DNA of 64,000 bases, from positions 3,348,001 through 3,412,000 of the forward strand of contig NZ_JACCFL010000001.1 in the NCBI RefSeq assembly GCF_013410375.1. Reading direction: 5' to 3'. This document shows positions 34,195-42,806 of this stretch, in pieces. The notes beneath the pieces were generated by a model. That model was not told where the DNA came from and searched no databases. It saw nothing but the letters and a program-made list of their open reading frames with translations. Both the position numbers and the translations under genes were made by a program. This stretch comes from Leifsonia shinshuensis (lineage in GTDB: Bacteria; Actinomycetota; Actinomycetes; Actinomycetales; Microbacteriaceae). Each line of letters begins with the position of its first letter. The first letter of the stretch is position 1.

Positions 34195-35298
34195 TCAGGC
34201 CTCCCGCACCCGCTCGTGGAACGCGCGGATCGCCTCCGCAGCGCGCTCGGGATACTCGAACCCGGCGAAGTGCCCGCCCGCCGGCGCCTCCACGAACGCC
34301 AGCAGCCGCGGCGCCGCCCGCTCGGCCAGTGAGCGCGGGAAGCCCGCCATGGCCGGCTCCCGCGCGAGGTAGACGCCGACCGGCGCCGCGAGCGGCGGGC
34401 GGGGCGGGTTCTGGTCGTAGTCGTAGTACTGCTGGAACGACGTCCCGATGCTCTCGGTGCTCCAGTACAGCGTCGCGATCGTGTAGAGGACGCCGGAGTC
34501 GACCACGCGCTGCCAGGCGCCCTCCTCCCTGTCGTCGATCCAGTCGTGCCACTTGTCGGCGATCCAGGCGAGCAGCCCGGCCGGGGAGTCGTTCAGCGCG
34601 GCCGCGATCGTGTCGGGGCGGGTGAGCATGATCTCGCTGTAGCCGCCGTCGAGGCGGTCGTACTCGTCCAGAGCGGCGAGGTAGCGCGCCTCATCGTCGT
34701 CCACCGGGTCGCCCTCCGGGAACGGCCCGCTCAGGAGCTGGATGCCGACGACGCTCTCCGGGTGGTCGACCCCCAGCCAGGTGGACGCTCCCCCGCCGAT
34801 GTCGCCGCCGAAGGTCGCGTAGCGCTCGAAGCCGAGCGCCTCGGTCATCAGACCGTGCAGCGTGTCCGCGATCGCCCGCCGGGTCAGCGGCGGCTCCAGT
34901 GCCTCCGAGTGGACGAACCCGGGGAGCGACGGGATGACGACGTCGAACGAATCCGACAGCAGCCGCGCGAGCGGGAGGTACTCGACGAACGCGCTCGGCC
35001 AGCCGTGCAGGAGCAGCAGCGGAGTGTGCGGCCCGGCTCCCGTGCCCCGCACGCGGGCGAAGTGCAGGCGGTGACCGGCCACGTCGGCGACGTGCTGCTC
35101 GACGGCGTTCAGCCGCTCCTCCTCCGCGCGCCAGTCGAAGGCCAGCCAGCCGTCGACCAGCGTACGCAACTCCTCGCCGCCGAGCCCGCCTTCCCAGCCG
35201 GCCCGCGGCGAGCGCAGGTAGCGGGTGTGCGCGAGGCGGTCCCTCAGGTCCGCCAGGACGTCGTCGGGCACGTGGACACGGAAGTCGTCGATGGCCAT
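34195..35298 (-). CDS. Epoxide hydrolase (EHN-domain alpha/beta hydrolase)
   Basis: 367 aa. The N-terminal EHN domain (about 1-95; FRVHVPDDVLADLRDRLAHTRY) precedes an alpha/beta-hydrolase. The oxyanion motif HGWPSAFVEYL, nucleophile Asp in FGGDIGGGASTWL, Tyr-rich cap QQYYDYDQNP, and catalytic His in GGHFAGFEYPE are visible. It hydrolyses epoxides to diols, in detoxification or terpenoid metabolism, with unknown natural substrate. ATG at 35298 has TACGTT 6 nt upstream (35310-35305). Convergent with arsR, only 7 nt between stops. Confidence 0.92.
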   Translation of the reverse strand: MAIDDFRVHVPDDVLADLRDRLAHTRYLRSPRAGWEGGLGGEELRTLVDGWLAFDWRAEEERLNAVEQHVADVAGHRLHFARVRGTGAGPHTPLLLLHGWPSAFVEYLPLARLLSDSFDVVIPSLPGFVHSEALEPPLTRRAIADTLHGLMTEALGFERYATFGGDIGGGASTWLGVDHPESVVGIQLLSGPFPEGDPVDDDEARYLAALDEYDRLDGGYSEIMLTRPDTIAAALNDSPAGLLAWIADKWHDWIDDREEGAWQRVVDSGVLYTIATLYWSTESIGTSFQQYYDYDQNPPRPPLAAPVGVYLAREPAMAGFPRSLAERAAPRLLAFVEAPAGGHFAGFEYPERAAEAIRAFHERVREA

Positions 35299-35304
35299 AC
35301 GGCC

Positions 35305-35310
35305 AACGTA
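35305..35310 (-). promoter_or_regulatory. -10 element for a leaderless epoxide hydrolase transcript
   Basis: Minus-strand TACGTT (35310-35305) ends 6 nt before the ATG at 35298. Confidence 0.55.
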
Positions 35311-35357
35311 TCGGCGGCTCCCGACACCGTCGAGGCCGACAGCGCGGGCCGTCCCCG

Positions 35358-35635
35358 CTACTCCCGCGCCAGCATCGCGGCCGCCTGCCGCTCCAGGTCG
35401 ACGTAGGGCTCGCCGCTGACATCCACGACGACGCGGTGCAGCGTGCCGCCCGTGAAGATCACACCGTGCGCCCCAGGCCCCGGCAGGTCGACGAGCGCGC
35501 CGATCGTGTAGGAGCGTTGCGGATGTTGGCCGCCTGTGACTCCGGGACCTCCGCGTCGCCGATCTGGGAGACATAGCGGTTCCGCGGGCTGGTCAGCTGG
35601 GGCCGCGGCGTGCGGCCACGGAACGCTGCGGGCAT
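35358..35635 (-). pseudogene. Remnant of an arylsulfatase gene
   Basis: A decayed C-terminal piece of a large bacterial sulfatase. From ATG 35635 the frame reads SPRNRYVSQIGDAEVPESQ and AANIRNA, then shifts near 35515. The other frame continues YTIGALVDLPGPGAHGVIF, a typical sulfatase stretch. It jumps straight to TGGTLHRVVVDVSGEPYVDL and a stop at 35358-35360. Intact sulfatases have roughly 100 residues between these two parts and several hundred before them, including the catalytic CxPSR; none of that is here. So there is a frameshift, an internal deletion and loss of the N-terminal catalytic domain. The adjacent MFS gene may be its former companion. Confidence 0.75.
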
Positions 35636-35804
35636 GGGGTCCCCCTTCGGCTCCGGCCGCACGCCGCCGGGTGACGCCGGCGACGCCGGACGGGCGCGCC
35701 CTAACGCGGCGGGATCGGCGGCGGCAAGACCGATTGCGCGGGGCGATCGGGGCGCAGTACGATCCGGCCGAAGCAGGGAGCAGGAGCAGAGACCGGGAGC
35801 CGAC

Positions 35805-37226
35805 ATGACCGGAACGACCGCCGCCGCATCGCAGTCCACGATCCGCCGCATCATCGCCCCGCTGGCCCTCGCGCAGTTCATCTGCAGCTTCGCCGGCTCC
35901 AACATGAACGTGATGATCAACGACATGTCACGGGACCTCGGCACGACCGTCCAGGGCATCCAGCTCAGCATCACGCTGTTCCTGCTGACGATGGCGGCCC
36001 TCATGATCCCGATGGGCAAGCTCACCGACAACATCGGCCGCAAGCGCAGCTTCCTGATCGGCCTGGTCGTCTACGGCGTCGGCGCGCTCATCACGGCGGC
36101 GGCGCCCGGGCTGTGGGCGGTCATCCTCGGCAACTCGCTGCTGGAGGGCATCGGCACGGCCATGCTCATCCCGCCGGTCTACATCCTCACCACGATCTGC
36201 CTCCCGGACATCCCGACCCGCGCGGTCGCGTTCGGGATCATCAGCGGGATGGGCGGCGTCGGCGCGGCGGCGGGGCCGCTGATCGGCGGGCTGATCACGA
36301 CCGGGATCAGCTGGCGGGCCGCGTTCCTGTTCCAGGCGCTCGTGATCGCGCTCATCCTGCTGCTCAGCCGCTCGCTCACCGACCCGCTCCCCGCCGACCC
36401 GAAGCGGCCGTTCGACACGGTCGGCGCGATCCTCTCGGCGCTCGGGCTGTTCGTGCTGGTGATGGGGATCCTCGCCGCCGACACCAGCGTGCCGCTGATG
36501 CTCGTGCTCGTCCTCGTGGGCGTCGCGATCCTGGTCGGGTTCTTCCTCTGGGTGCGGCGGCGCGAACGGGCCGGGAAGGTGCCGCTGCTGTCCACGAGCC
36601 TGTTCCGCGTGCGCGTGTCGAACCTCGCGCTGATCACCCAGAACCTGCAGTGGGTGATCCTGATGGGCACGTCGTTCACGGTGTCGGCGTACCTCCAGGT
36701 GGTGCGCGGCTACAACGCGATCCAGACCGGCGTCATCTTCACGGCGGCGACGGTCGGGCTGCTGCTGACGTCGCTGCTGGCCGGGAGGCTGGCCCGCCGG
36801 TTCTCGCAGCGCGGGCTGATCATCACGGGGTTCGTGCTCTGCGTCCCCGGGGTGGTGCTGCTGATCGCGTTGGTCGAAGGGACCACGGGCGGCTGGCCGT
36901 TCGTGCCCGGCCTCTTCCTGATCGGCGCCGGCCTCGGCCTGATGCTGACGCCGTCGGTGAACGTGGTGCAGTCGGCGTTCCCGGAGCGGGTGCAGGGCGA
37001 GATCTCCGGGCTCTCGCGCAGCGTCTCCAACCTCGGCTCGACCTTCGGCACCGCCATCGCAGGCACGATCCTGGTGGCGAACCTCCAGCGCGGCGGCGAG
37101 GCGTACGGCATCGCGATGGCCGTGGTGGCGGTGCTCGGCGCGACGGGGCTGATCGCGGCGCTGCTCCTGCCGCGGACGGCGACGGCGTCGGCGGGAGGAC
37201 CGGCCGCGACGGCGAGGCCGGCCTAG
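35805..37226 (+). CDS. MFS transporter (DHA2, 14-helix type)
   Basis: 473 aa with about 14 hydrophobic segments. Loop motif GKLTDNIGRKRSFLIG after helix 2, and motif C-like GGVGAAAGPLIGGLITT in helix 5, the antiporter signature of drug-proton exporters. The start is the ATG at 35805 with a CGGGAG site upstream; the longer open frame upstream is not coding. Exports an unknown compound. Next to a dead sulfatase gene, with which such transporters are often clustered. Confidence 0.88.
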   Translation: MTGTTAAASQSTIRRIIAPLALAQFICSFAGSNMNVMINDMSRDLGTTVQGIQLSITLFLLTMAALMIPMGKLTDNIGRKRSFLIGLVVYGVGALITAAAPGLWAVILGNSLLEGIGTAMLIPPVYILTTICLPDIPTRAVAFGIISGMGGVGAAAGPLIGGLITTGISWRAAFLFQALVIALILLLSRSLTDPLPADPKRPFDTVGAILSALGLFVLVMGILAADTSVPLMLVLVLVGVAILVGFFLWVRRRERAGKVPLLSTSLFRVRVSNLALITQNLQWVILMGTSFTVSAYLQVVRGYNAIQTGVIFTAATVGLLLTSLLAGRLARRFSQRGLIITGFVLCVPGVVLLIALVEGTTGGWPFVPGLFLIGAGLGLMLTPSVNVVQSAFPERVQGEISGLSRSVSNLGSTFGTAIAGTILVANLQRGGEAYGIAMAVVAVLGATGLIAALLLPRTATASAGGPAATARPA

Positions 37227-37258
37227 CGCCTCCCTAGCCGGGCGGCCTCCGCCGGGCG

Positions 37259-37264
37259 TACGTT
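37259..37264 (+). promoter_or_regulatory. -10 element for a leaderless VOC transcript
   Basis: TACGTT ends 6 nt before the ATG at 37271. Confidence 0.5.
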
Positions 37265-37270
37265 GACGCC

Positions 37271-38050
37271 ATGACCGTCGTGACCACGCACCGCCTCGGC
37301 GAGCCCTGCTGGGTGGACTACGCCGCCACCGACCTCCCTCGCGCCCAGGAGTTCTACACGTCGCTGTTCGGCTGGACCGCCGAGGCCGGCGGCGGCGAGT
37401 ACGGCGGCTACGTGACCTTCCGCCGGGACGGCCGCCTGGTCGCCGGGCTGGGCGAGGCGATGGAGGGCTCCCGGCCGAACGCGTGGCTCACGTATCTGCT
37501 GGTGGAGGACGCCGAGGCCGGCGAACGGGCGTCCACGGCGGCGGGCGCGCAGCTGCTCTCCCCCACGATGGCGGTCGGCGATCAGGGCAGGCTCGCGGTG
37601 GTGGCCGACCCGGGCGGAGCGGTCGTCGGGCTGTGGGAGCCCGAGCAGCACCGCGGCTTCGAGCTCGTCGCCGAGCCGGGCGGGCTGTCCTGGCACGAGC
37701 TGTACGCCCGCAGCTACGCGGAGCAGGTCGAGTTCTACACGCGCGTCTTCGGCTGGCAGACGAAGGTGCTCGGCGACACCGCGGACTTCCGCTACCTGAC
37801 CTTCGGAGACCCGGAGTCGCCGAGCGGCGGGGTCTACGACGCCGACGGCATGCTGCCGCCGGACGTGCCGTCGCACTGGGTCGTGTACTTCGGCGTGCAG
37901 GACGCCGCCGCGGCCGTCGCGCGCGTGGTGGAACTCGGCGGCACCGCGATCCGCGACCCCTGGGACAGCGAGTTCGGTCGCTTCGCGCAGGTCACCGACC
38001 CGCTCGGCGGCCTGTTCTTCCTGCAGGAGGTCCCCGGCTCCATCGCCTGA
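37271..38050 (+). CDS. Two-domain VOC family protein
   Basis: 259 aa protein made of two VOC modules. The first (about 8-125) begins GEPCWVDYAATDLPRAQEFY, the second (about 135-255) SWHELYARSYAEQVEFYTRV; both continue with FGW. Actinobacterial proteins of this build are often called hydroxylase or glyoxalase-like; no substrate is known. ATG with TACGTT 6 nt upstream. Followed by three palindromic repeats. Confidence 0.85.
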   Translation: MTVVTTHRLGEPCWVDYAATDLPRAQEFYTSLFGWTAEAGGGEYGGYVTFRRDGRLVAGLGEAMEGSRPNAWLTYLLVEDAEAGERASTAAGAQLLSPTMAVGDQGRLAVVADPGGAVVGLWEPEQHRGFELVAEPGGLSWHELYARSYAEQVEFYTRVFGWQTKVLGDTADFRYLTFGDPESPSGGVYDADGMLPPDVPSHWVVYFGVQDAAAAVARVVELGGTAIRDPWDSEFGRFAQVTDPLGGLFFLQEVPGSIA

Positions 38051-38059
38051 GCCGCCGGC

Positions 38060-38147
38060 ATTCGTCACGAATCGCGCGGTCAGCCGCACAGAACATTCGT
38101 CACGAATCGCGCCATTCCGCGCGGGAAACGCGACATTCGTGACGAAT
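38060..38147. repeat. Three copies of a 13-nt palindrome between convergent genes
   Basis: ATTCGT-C-ACGAAT at 38060-38072 and 38095-38107, and ATTCGT-G-ACGAAT at 38135-38147. The flanks are conserved too, giving CATTCGTSACGAATCG three times in the same direction. It lies between the VOC stop (38050) and the rsrA stop (38161). Each copy is self-complementary, so small or large hairpins are possible; it may act as terminator or protein-binding site. Confidence 0.8.
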
Positions 38148-38160
38148 CGGGGCGGGACCC

Positions 38161-38406
38161 TCAGTGCACAGACGCCTGGAACGACCGGATGCGCAGCAGC
38201 ACCTCGGTGCGGAGGGTCTCCGGCGCGGTCTCCTTGCAGGCGCGCTGCACCACCTCGGTGAGCACGACGTTCAGGTGCGCCTCGCTCGAGCAGCCGTCGC
38301 AGTTCGCGAGGTGCTCGCGGACGTCTGCAGCATCCTCGTTGCAGAGCTCGTTGCGCAGGTACTCCTCGAGTTCGGCCTTCGCCTTCTCACAGCCGCAGTC
38401 GGTCAT
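38161..38406 (-). CDS. rsrA: Zinc-binding anti-sigma factor of the RsrA/RshA type
   Basis: 81 aa ZAS-family redox-sensitive anti-sigma factor. His32, Cys36 and Cys39 form the HxxxCxxC motif in EHLANCDGC, with extra Cys at 4, 6 and 22. Under reducing conditions it holds SigH; oxidation forms disulfides, releases zinc and frees the sigma factor. Its start overlaps the sigH stop by 4 nt (ATGA), the usual stoichiometric arrangement. Confidence 0.93.
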   Translation of the reverse strand: MTDCGCEKAKAELEEYLRNELCNEDAADVREHLANCDGCSSEAHLNVVLTEVVQRACKETAPETLRTEVLLRIRSFQASVH

Positions 38407-39011
38407 TTCGTTCTCCTGGTGGTCTGCACGGCCGGGCCCTGGACCGCTGAGAGCCCGCGCTCGTGCGCGTAGTCGGTCAGAAGCTCCCGGAGCATCCGTC
38501 GGCCGCGGTGGAGGCGGCTCATGACGGTGCCGATCGGGGTCTTCATGATGTCGGCGATCTCCTGGTAGGAGAATCCCTCGACATCGGCGAGATAGACGGC
38601 CAGCCGGAAGTCCTCCGGGATGGCCTGCAGCGCGTCCTTGACGGCACTGTCGGGCAGGTGGTCGATCGCCTCCGCCTCGGCCGAGCGGCTGGAGGACGCG
38701 GAGATCGACTCCGCGCCGCCGAGCTGCCAGTCCTCGAGCTCGTCGATCGTCCCCTGGTACGGCTCACGCTGCTTCTTGCGATAGGTGTTGATGAACGTGT
38801 TGGTGAGGATGCGGTACAGCCACGCCTTCAGGTTCGTGCCCTGCTGGAACTGCGCGAAGGCGGCGTACGCCTTCACGTACGTCTCCTGCACCAGGTCCTG
38901 CGCGTCCGCCGGGTTGCGCGTCATGCGCAGTGCGGCCGCGTAGAGCTGGTCCATGAAGGGAAGCGCCTGCTCTTCGAACAGCGCGCCCTTGTCCTCGGTT
39001 TCGGTGCTCAT
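38403..39011 (-). CDS. sigH: ECF sigma factor SigH/SigR (oxidative and heat stress)
   Basis: 202 aa ECF sigma factor. Region 2 is [38 protein letters not shown], given here in outline only by its ends FEEQALPFM and [10 protein letters not shown]; region 4 contains [16 protein letters not shown] and [18 protein letters not shown]. It directs RNA polymerase to thiol-stress genes. The minus-strand TAGACT (39025-39020) lies 8 nt before the ATG. I did not find its own GGAAT...GTT autoregulatory promoter close by. Divergent from aroA, as in other actinobacteria. Confidence 0.92.
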   Translation of the reverse strand: MSTETEDKGALFEEQALPFMDQLYAAALRMTRNPADAQDLVQETYVKAYAAFAQFQQGTNLKAWLYRILTNTFINTYRKKQREPYQGTIDELEDWQLGGAESISASSSRSAEAEAIDHLPDSAVKDALQAIPEDFRLAVYLADVEGFSYQEIADIMKTPIGTVMSRLHRGRRMLRELLTDYAHERGLSAVQGPAVQTTRRTK

Positions 39012-39155
39012 CACCGGCCAGTCTAGTTGCGGCGACCGCCGAGCGACCCGTCGGGAGGGTCGGACCGACGACGGCGCCAGCGCACGGGTGCGCGGGGCGT
39101 CGAGGACAGCGGTTGCTGCTGGCACGGGCCGGTCCTTCCTTCGGGCTCGATCGCG

Positions 39156-39161
39156 GATAAT
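39156..39161 (+). promoter_or_regulatory. -10 element upstream of aroA
   Basis: GATAAT, 10 nt before the aroA ATG, gives a leader of only a few nucleotides. No convincing -35 box is seen at the right distance. Confidence 0.45.
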
Positions 39162-39171
39162 CTTGACAACA

Positions 39172-40536
39172 ATGCTCATCTCGAAATATTCCGCCCCTGA
39201 CTTCGATCCGTACGGCGACAACCGCGCCGAGGAGCCGAACAGGCTGTGGCCCGCGCCGGTCGCCGGCGGCCCGGTCACGGCCTCCGTCTCGCTCCCCGGC
39301 TCCAAGTCGCTGACCGCGCGCGAGCTGGTGCTCTCGGCCCTCGCCGACGGCTCGTCGCTGCTGCGCGCGCCCCTGCACTCGCGCGACACCGCCAACATGG
39401 TGGAGGCGCTGCGCGCGCTCGGCGTCTCGATCGTCGAGAAGCCGGGCGAGAGCGAGTTCGGCGCCGACTTCCTCATCACGCCGGCGGAGGAGCTGCTCGG
39501 CAGCACCACCATCGAGTGCGGCCAGGCGGGCACCGTCATGCGCTTCGTACCGCCGCTCGCCGGTCTGGCGCTCGGCCCGACCATGTTCGACGCCGACGAC
39601 TCGGCCCGCGGCCGGCCGATGGGCGCGATCATCGCCGCGCTGCGCGCGCTCGGCGTCGACGTGAACGACGACGGCCGCGGCGCCCTCCCGTTCACGGTGC
39701 ACGGCACCGGCACGGTCGAGGGCGGCGCCATCGGGATCGACGCATCCAGCTCCAGCCAGTTCGTCAGCGCCCTGCTGCTGTCGGCGAGCCGGTTCGAGGA
39801 GGGCATCGACCTCACGCACTCCGGCGAGCGCCTCCCCAGCCTCCCGCACATCGAGATGACCATCGCCGCCCTCGCCGCACGCGACGTGACGGTGGAGTCG
39901 CCGGAGATCGGCCGCTGGGTCGTCCGCCCCGGCGCCATCGCCGCCCGCGACGTCGACATCGAGCCCGACCTCTCCAACGCGGCCCCGTTCCTCGCGGCCG
40001 CCGTCGTCACCGGCGGCTCGGTCACGATCACCGGTTGGCCGGAGTCGACCACGCAGGTGGGCGCCGACCTCGCCGATCTGCTGCCGCTCTTCGGCGCGAC
40101 CGTGACGAAGGACGGCGACCGCCTCACCGTGACGGGCCCGGAGCGCATCCGGCCGATCACGATCGACCTCTCCACCGGCGGCGAGCTCGTCCCGGCGATC
40201 GCGGCCATCGCGGCCTTCGCCGACGGCACGAGCGAGATCACCGGCATCGGCCACATCCGCCATCACGAGACCGACCGGCTCGCCGCCCTCGCGGCCGAGC
40301 TCAACGGTCTCGGCGGCGCCGTGACCGAGCTGGAGGACGGTCTCCGCATCGAGCCGAAGCCGCTGACGGGCGGCGTCTGGCGCAGCTACGAGGACCACCG
40401 GATGGCGACCGCGGGCGCGATCGTCGGCCTGGTCGTCCCCGGCGTGGAGATCGAGAACATCGCCACCACCGCCAAGACCCTCCCGCAGTTCCCGCAGCTC
40501 TGGACCAGGATGCTCGGCGAAGGCACGGCGGCGTAG
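39172..40536 (+). CDS. aroA: 3-phosphoshikimate 1-carboxyvinyltransferase (EPSP synthase)
   Basis: Shikimate pathway enzyme joining PEP to shikimate-3-phosphate, 454 aa. [19 protein letters not shown] near residue 41, the [16 protein letters not shown] motif (LFLGNAGTAMRPL-type), [13 protein letters not shown], and the C-terminal [16 protein letters not shown] are all characteristic. The first 25 residues are an extension common in Microbacteriaceae. GATAAT (39156-39161) is a good -10 element 10 nt before the ATG. The next gene starts directly at its stop. Confidence 0.95.
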   Translation: MLISKYSAPDFDPYGDNRAEEPNRLWPAPVAGGPVTASVSLPGSKSLTARELVLSALADGSSLLRAPLHSRDTANMVEALRALGVSIVEKPGESEFGADFLITPAEELLGSTTIECGQAGTVMRFVPPLAGLALGPTMFDADDSARGRPMGAIIAALRALGVDVNDDGRGALPFTVHGTGTVEGGAIGIDASSSSQFVSALLLSASRFEEGIDLTHSGERLPSLPHIEMTIAALAARDVTVESPEIGRWVVRPGAIAARDVDIEPDLSNAAPFLAAAVVTGGSVTITGWPESTTQVGADLADLLPLFGATVTKDGDRLTVTGPERIRPITIDLSTGGELVPAIAAIAAFADGTSEITGIGHIRHHETDRLAALAAELNGLGGAVTELEDGLRIEPKPLTGGVWRSYEDHRMATAGAIVGLVVPGVEIENIATTAKTLPQFPQLWTRMLGEGTAA

Positions 40537-41583
40537 ATGTCCTGGTGGTCGGATGACGACGACGAGGACGACGAGTACGACCTCTACGACGAGTCCACCA
40601 TCCGCTCCCGGCCGAACCCGAAAGGGAACCGGCCGCGCACCAAGACCCGGCCGGAGCACGCGGACGCCGAGATCGCGCGCGTCCTCGGCGTCGACCGCGG
40701 CCGGTACACGGTGCTGCTGGACGAGGACACCGCCGACGAGCGCCAGGTCACGGCGGCGCGCGCGAGCGAGCTGAGGCGCAAGCCGATCGTCACCGGCGAC
40801 CGCGTGGCCGTCGTCGGCGACACCACCGGCGAGGAGGGCACGCTCGCCCGCATCGTGCGCATCGAGCCGCGCTCGACCCTGCTGCGCCGCAGCGCGGACG
40901 ACACCGACGACGTGGAGCGCGTGATCGTCGCCAACGCCGACCAGATGCTCATCGTCGTGGCCGCGGCCAACCCGGAGCCGCGCACCCGGCTGGTCGACCG
41001 CTACCTGGTCGCCGCGTACGACGCCGGAATCGAGCCGATGCTCTGCGTCACCAAGATCGACCTCGCCGACCCGGCGCCGTTCCTGGAGAACTTCGCCGGC
41101 CTCGACCTCCCGGTGTTCACCAGCCGGGAGGACCACATCCCGGTGGAGGAGATAAAGGCCGCCCTGGTCGGCCACGACACCGTGGTGGTCGGCCACTCGG
41201 GCGTCGGCAAGTCCACGCTCGTGAATGCGATCGTGCCCGGAGCCAAGCGCGCGACCGGGCACGTCAACGTGGTGACCGGCCGCGGCCGGCACACGTCGTC
41301 CTCCACGGTGTCTCTGCGGGTGGAGAACGCCGAGGGCCACGGCTGGGTCATCGACACTCCGGGCGTGCGCTCGTTCGGGCTCGGGCATGTGGACACCGCC
41401 AGCATCCTCAAGGCGTTCACCGACCTGGCCGCCATCGCCGAGGACTGCCCGCGCGGCTGCACGCACCTGCCCGACGCCCCCGACTGCGCGATCATCGAGG
41501 CCGTCGAGGAGGGCCGCCTCGGCGAGACCGGGCGCGCGCGCCTCGACTCGCTGCAGCGCCTCCTCGCCACCTTCGCGCGCTGA
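40537..41583 (+). CDS. rsgA: Ribosome small-subunit-dependent GTPase A
   Basis: 348 aa late 30S assembly GTPase. OB-fold about 45-115, then a circularly permuted GTPase with G4 TKID (VTKIDLAD), G1 GHSGVGKSTLVNAI, G3 IDTPGVRSFG. The C-terminal zinc knuckle is CPRGCTHLPDAPDC (C-x3-C-x-H-x6-C). An acidic N-terminus (SDDDDEDDEYD) is unusual but typical of the actinobacterial form. It starts directly after the aroA stop, so they are cotranscribed; the pair is conserved in mycobacteria. Confidence 0.95.
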   Translation: MSWWSDDDDEDDEYDLYDESTIRSRPNPKGNRPRTKTRPEHADAEIARVLGVDRGRYTVLLDEDTADERQVTAARASELRRKPIVTGDRVAVVGDTTGEEGTLARIVRIEPRSTLLRRSADDTDDVERVIVANADQMLIVVAAANPEPRTRLVDRYLVAAYDAGIEPMLCVTKIDLADPAPFLENFAGLDLPVFTSREDHIPVEEIKAALVGHDTVVVGHSGVGKSTLVNAIVPGAKRATGHVNVVTGRGRHTSSSTVSLRVENAEGHGWVIDTPGVRSFGLGHVDTASILKAFTDLAAIAEDCPRGCTHLPDAPDCAIIEAVEEGRLGETGRARLDSLQRLLATFAR

Positions 41584-41623
41584 GCGCGGACTCCCGGCGC
41601 CGCGGGCACGGCAGAATGGTGTC

Positions 41624-42097
41624 ATGACTGAGGTTCGACTCGAAGCGGGACAGCCCGCGCCCGCCTTCACGCTCCAGGACCAGGACGGCACGCCCGTCTC
41701 GCTCTCCGACTACTCCGGCGACAACGTGATCGTCTACTTCTACCCGGCCGCGATGACGCCCGGCTGCACCACGGAGGCCTGCGACTTCCGCGACAACCTG
41801 AACTCGCTCGCCTCCAGCGGCTACCGCGTCATCGGCATCTCGAAGGACGCCCCCGCCAAGAACAAGGAGTTCCAGGAGCAGGAGCGCCTCAACTTCCCGC
41901 TGCTGTCCGACGAGGACCTCGCGGTGCACAGCGCGTACGGCGCGTACGGCGAGAAGAAGCTCTACGGCAAGACGGTCACCGGCGTCATCCGCTCCACCTT
42001 CGTGCTGAACCCGGACGGCACCGTCCGGCTGCCGCTCTACAACGTGAAGGCGACCGGACACGTGGCGTCGCTGCGGAAGAAGCTCGGGCTCGACTGA
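41624..42097 (+). CDS. bcp: Thioredoxin-dependent peroxiredoxin (Bcp/PrxQ type)
   Basis: 157 aa. Peroxidatic Cys48 in TPGCTTEAC and resolving Cys53 five residues later, the PrxQ alpha-helix arrangement; ending VKATGHVASLRKKL. Reduces hydrogen and organic peroxides using thioredoxin. CAGAAT ends 6 nt before the ATG, so it may have its own leaderless transcript beside read-through from rsgA. Fits functionally with the neighbouring thiol-stress sigma factor. Confidence 0.93.
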   Translation: MTEVRLEAGQPAPAFTLQDQDGTPVSLSDYSGDNVIVYFYPAAMTPGCTTEACDFRDNLNSLASSGYRVIGISKDAPAKNKEFQEQERLNFPLLSDEDLAVHSAYGAYGEKKLYGKTVTGVIRSTFVLNPDGTVRLPLYNVKATGHVASLRKKLGLD

Positions 42098-42107
42098 GCA
42101 GAGGTGT

Positions 42108-42136
42108 TTGCAATCTCCCATCTGGCATTCTAGGGT
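42108..42136 (+). promoter_or_regulatory. Promoter of satP
   Basis: TTGCAA (42108-42113), 17 nt spacer, TAGGGT (42131-42136). The leader contains a perfect palindrome CGGCCGG-T-CCGGCCG (42144-42158), which could be an operator or hairpin, and then GAAGGAG before the ATG. Confidence 0.65.
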
Positions 42137-42182
42137 CGAGGGACGGCCGGTCCGGCCGACCTCGTACGAAGGAGTGCACAGC

Positions 42183-42806
42183 ATGAGCGCAACCGCCGAG
42201 CGGGCCATCGCCCCATCCACCACCCCGGCCACGGCCCCGGACACGGCCCGGGCCGGGGTCGCCGACCCCGGCCCGCTCGGCCTGGCCGCGTTCGCGCTCA
42301 CGACGATGCTGCTGAGCCTCGCCAACGCGGGGATCGTCACCGAGGCCGGCGCCACCGCGGTCGCGATGGCGCTCTTCTGCGGCGGCCTGACGCAGTTCGC
42401 GGCCGGGCTGTGGGAGTTCGCGCGCGGCAACACCTTCGGGGCCACCGCCTTCACGTCCTACGGCGCCTTCTGGCTGGCGTTCTGGTGGCTGCGCACGGCG
42501 CCGGGGCTGGCGGAGGACGCCGGCTCGGCCGGAGTCGGGTTCTTCCTGCTGGCCTGGACGATCTTCACGTCGCTCATGACGGTCGCGGCGGCGAAGACCA
42601 ACGGCGCGACGCTGACGGTGTTCGTCCTGCTGACCCTCACCTTCGTCGCGCTGTCGATCGGCGACCTGGCGGGCGCGGCCGGGGCGACGCAGGCCGGCGG
42701 CTGGCTGGGGCTGGCGACGGCAGCGGTCGCGCTCTACACCGCGTGGGCGGGCGTCACGAACGCGACGTGGAAGCGCGACGTGCTCCCGGTGTGGCCGCGC
42801 GGCTGA
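42183..42806 (+). CDS. satP: Acetate/succinate transporter (GPR1/FUN34/YaaH family)
   Basis: 207 aa with six membrane helices. The family hallmark near helix 1 is DPGPLGLAAFALTTMLLS (NPAPLGL-type), followed by CGGLTQFAAGLWEFARGN and TFGATAFTSYGAFWL. A hexameric channel-like acetate transporter in the plasma membrane. GAAGGAG lies 7 nt before the ATG. The gene ends exactly where the opposing ABC gene ends: no base separates the two stop codons. Confidence 0.92.
   Translation: MSATAERAIAPSTTPATAPDTARAGVADPGPLGLAAFALTTMLLSLANAGIVTEAGATAVAMALFCGGLTQFAAGLWEFARGNTFGATAFTSYGAFWLAFWWLRTAPGLAEDAGSAGVGFFLLAWTIFTSLMTVAAAKTNGATLTVFVLLTLTFVALSIGDLAGAAGATQAGGWLGLATAAVALYTAWAGVTNATWKRDVLPVWPRG

Noticed and set aside
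39012..39171. SigH-dependent (GGAAT-GTT) promoter for sigH autoregulation
   Set aside because: No GGAAT-like -35 box was found on the minus strand in this gap; the TAGACT element looks like an ordinary -10.
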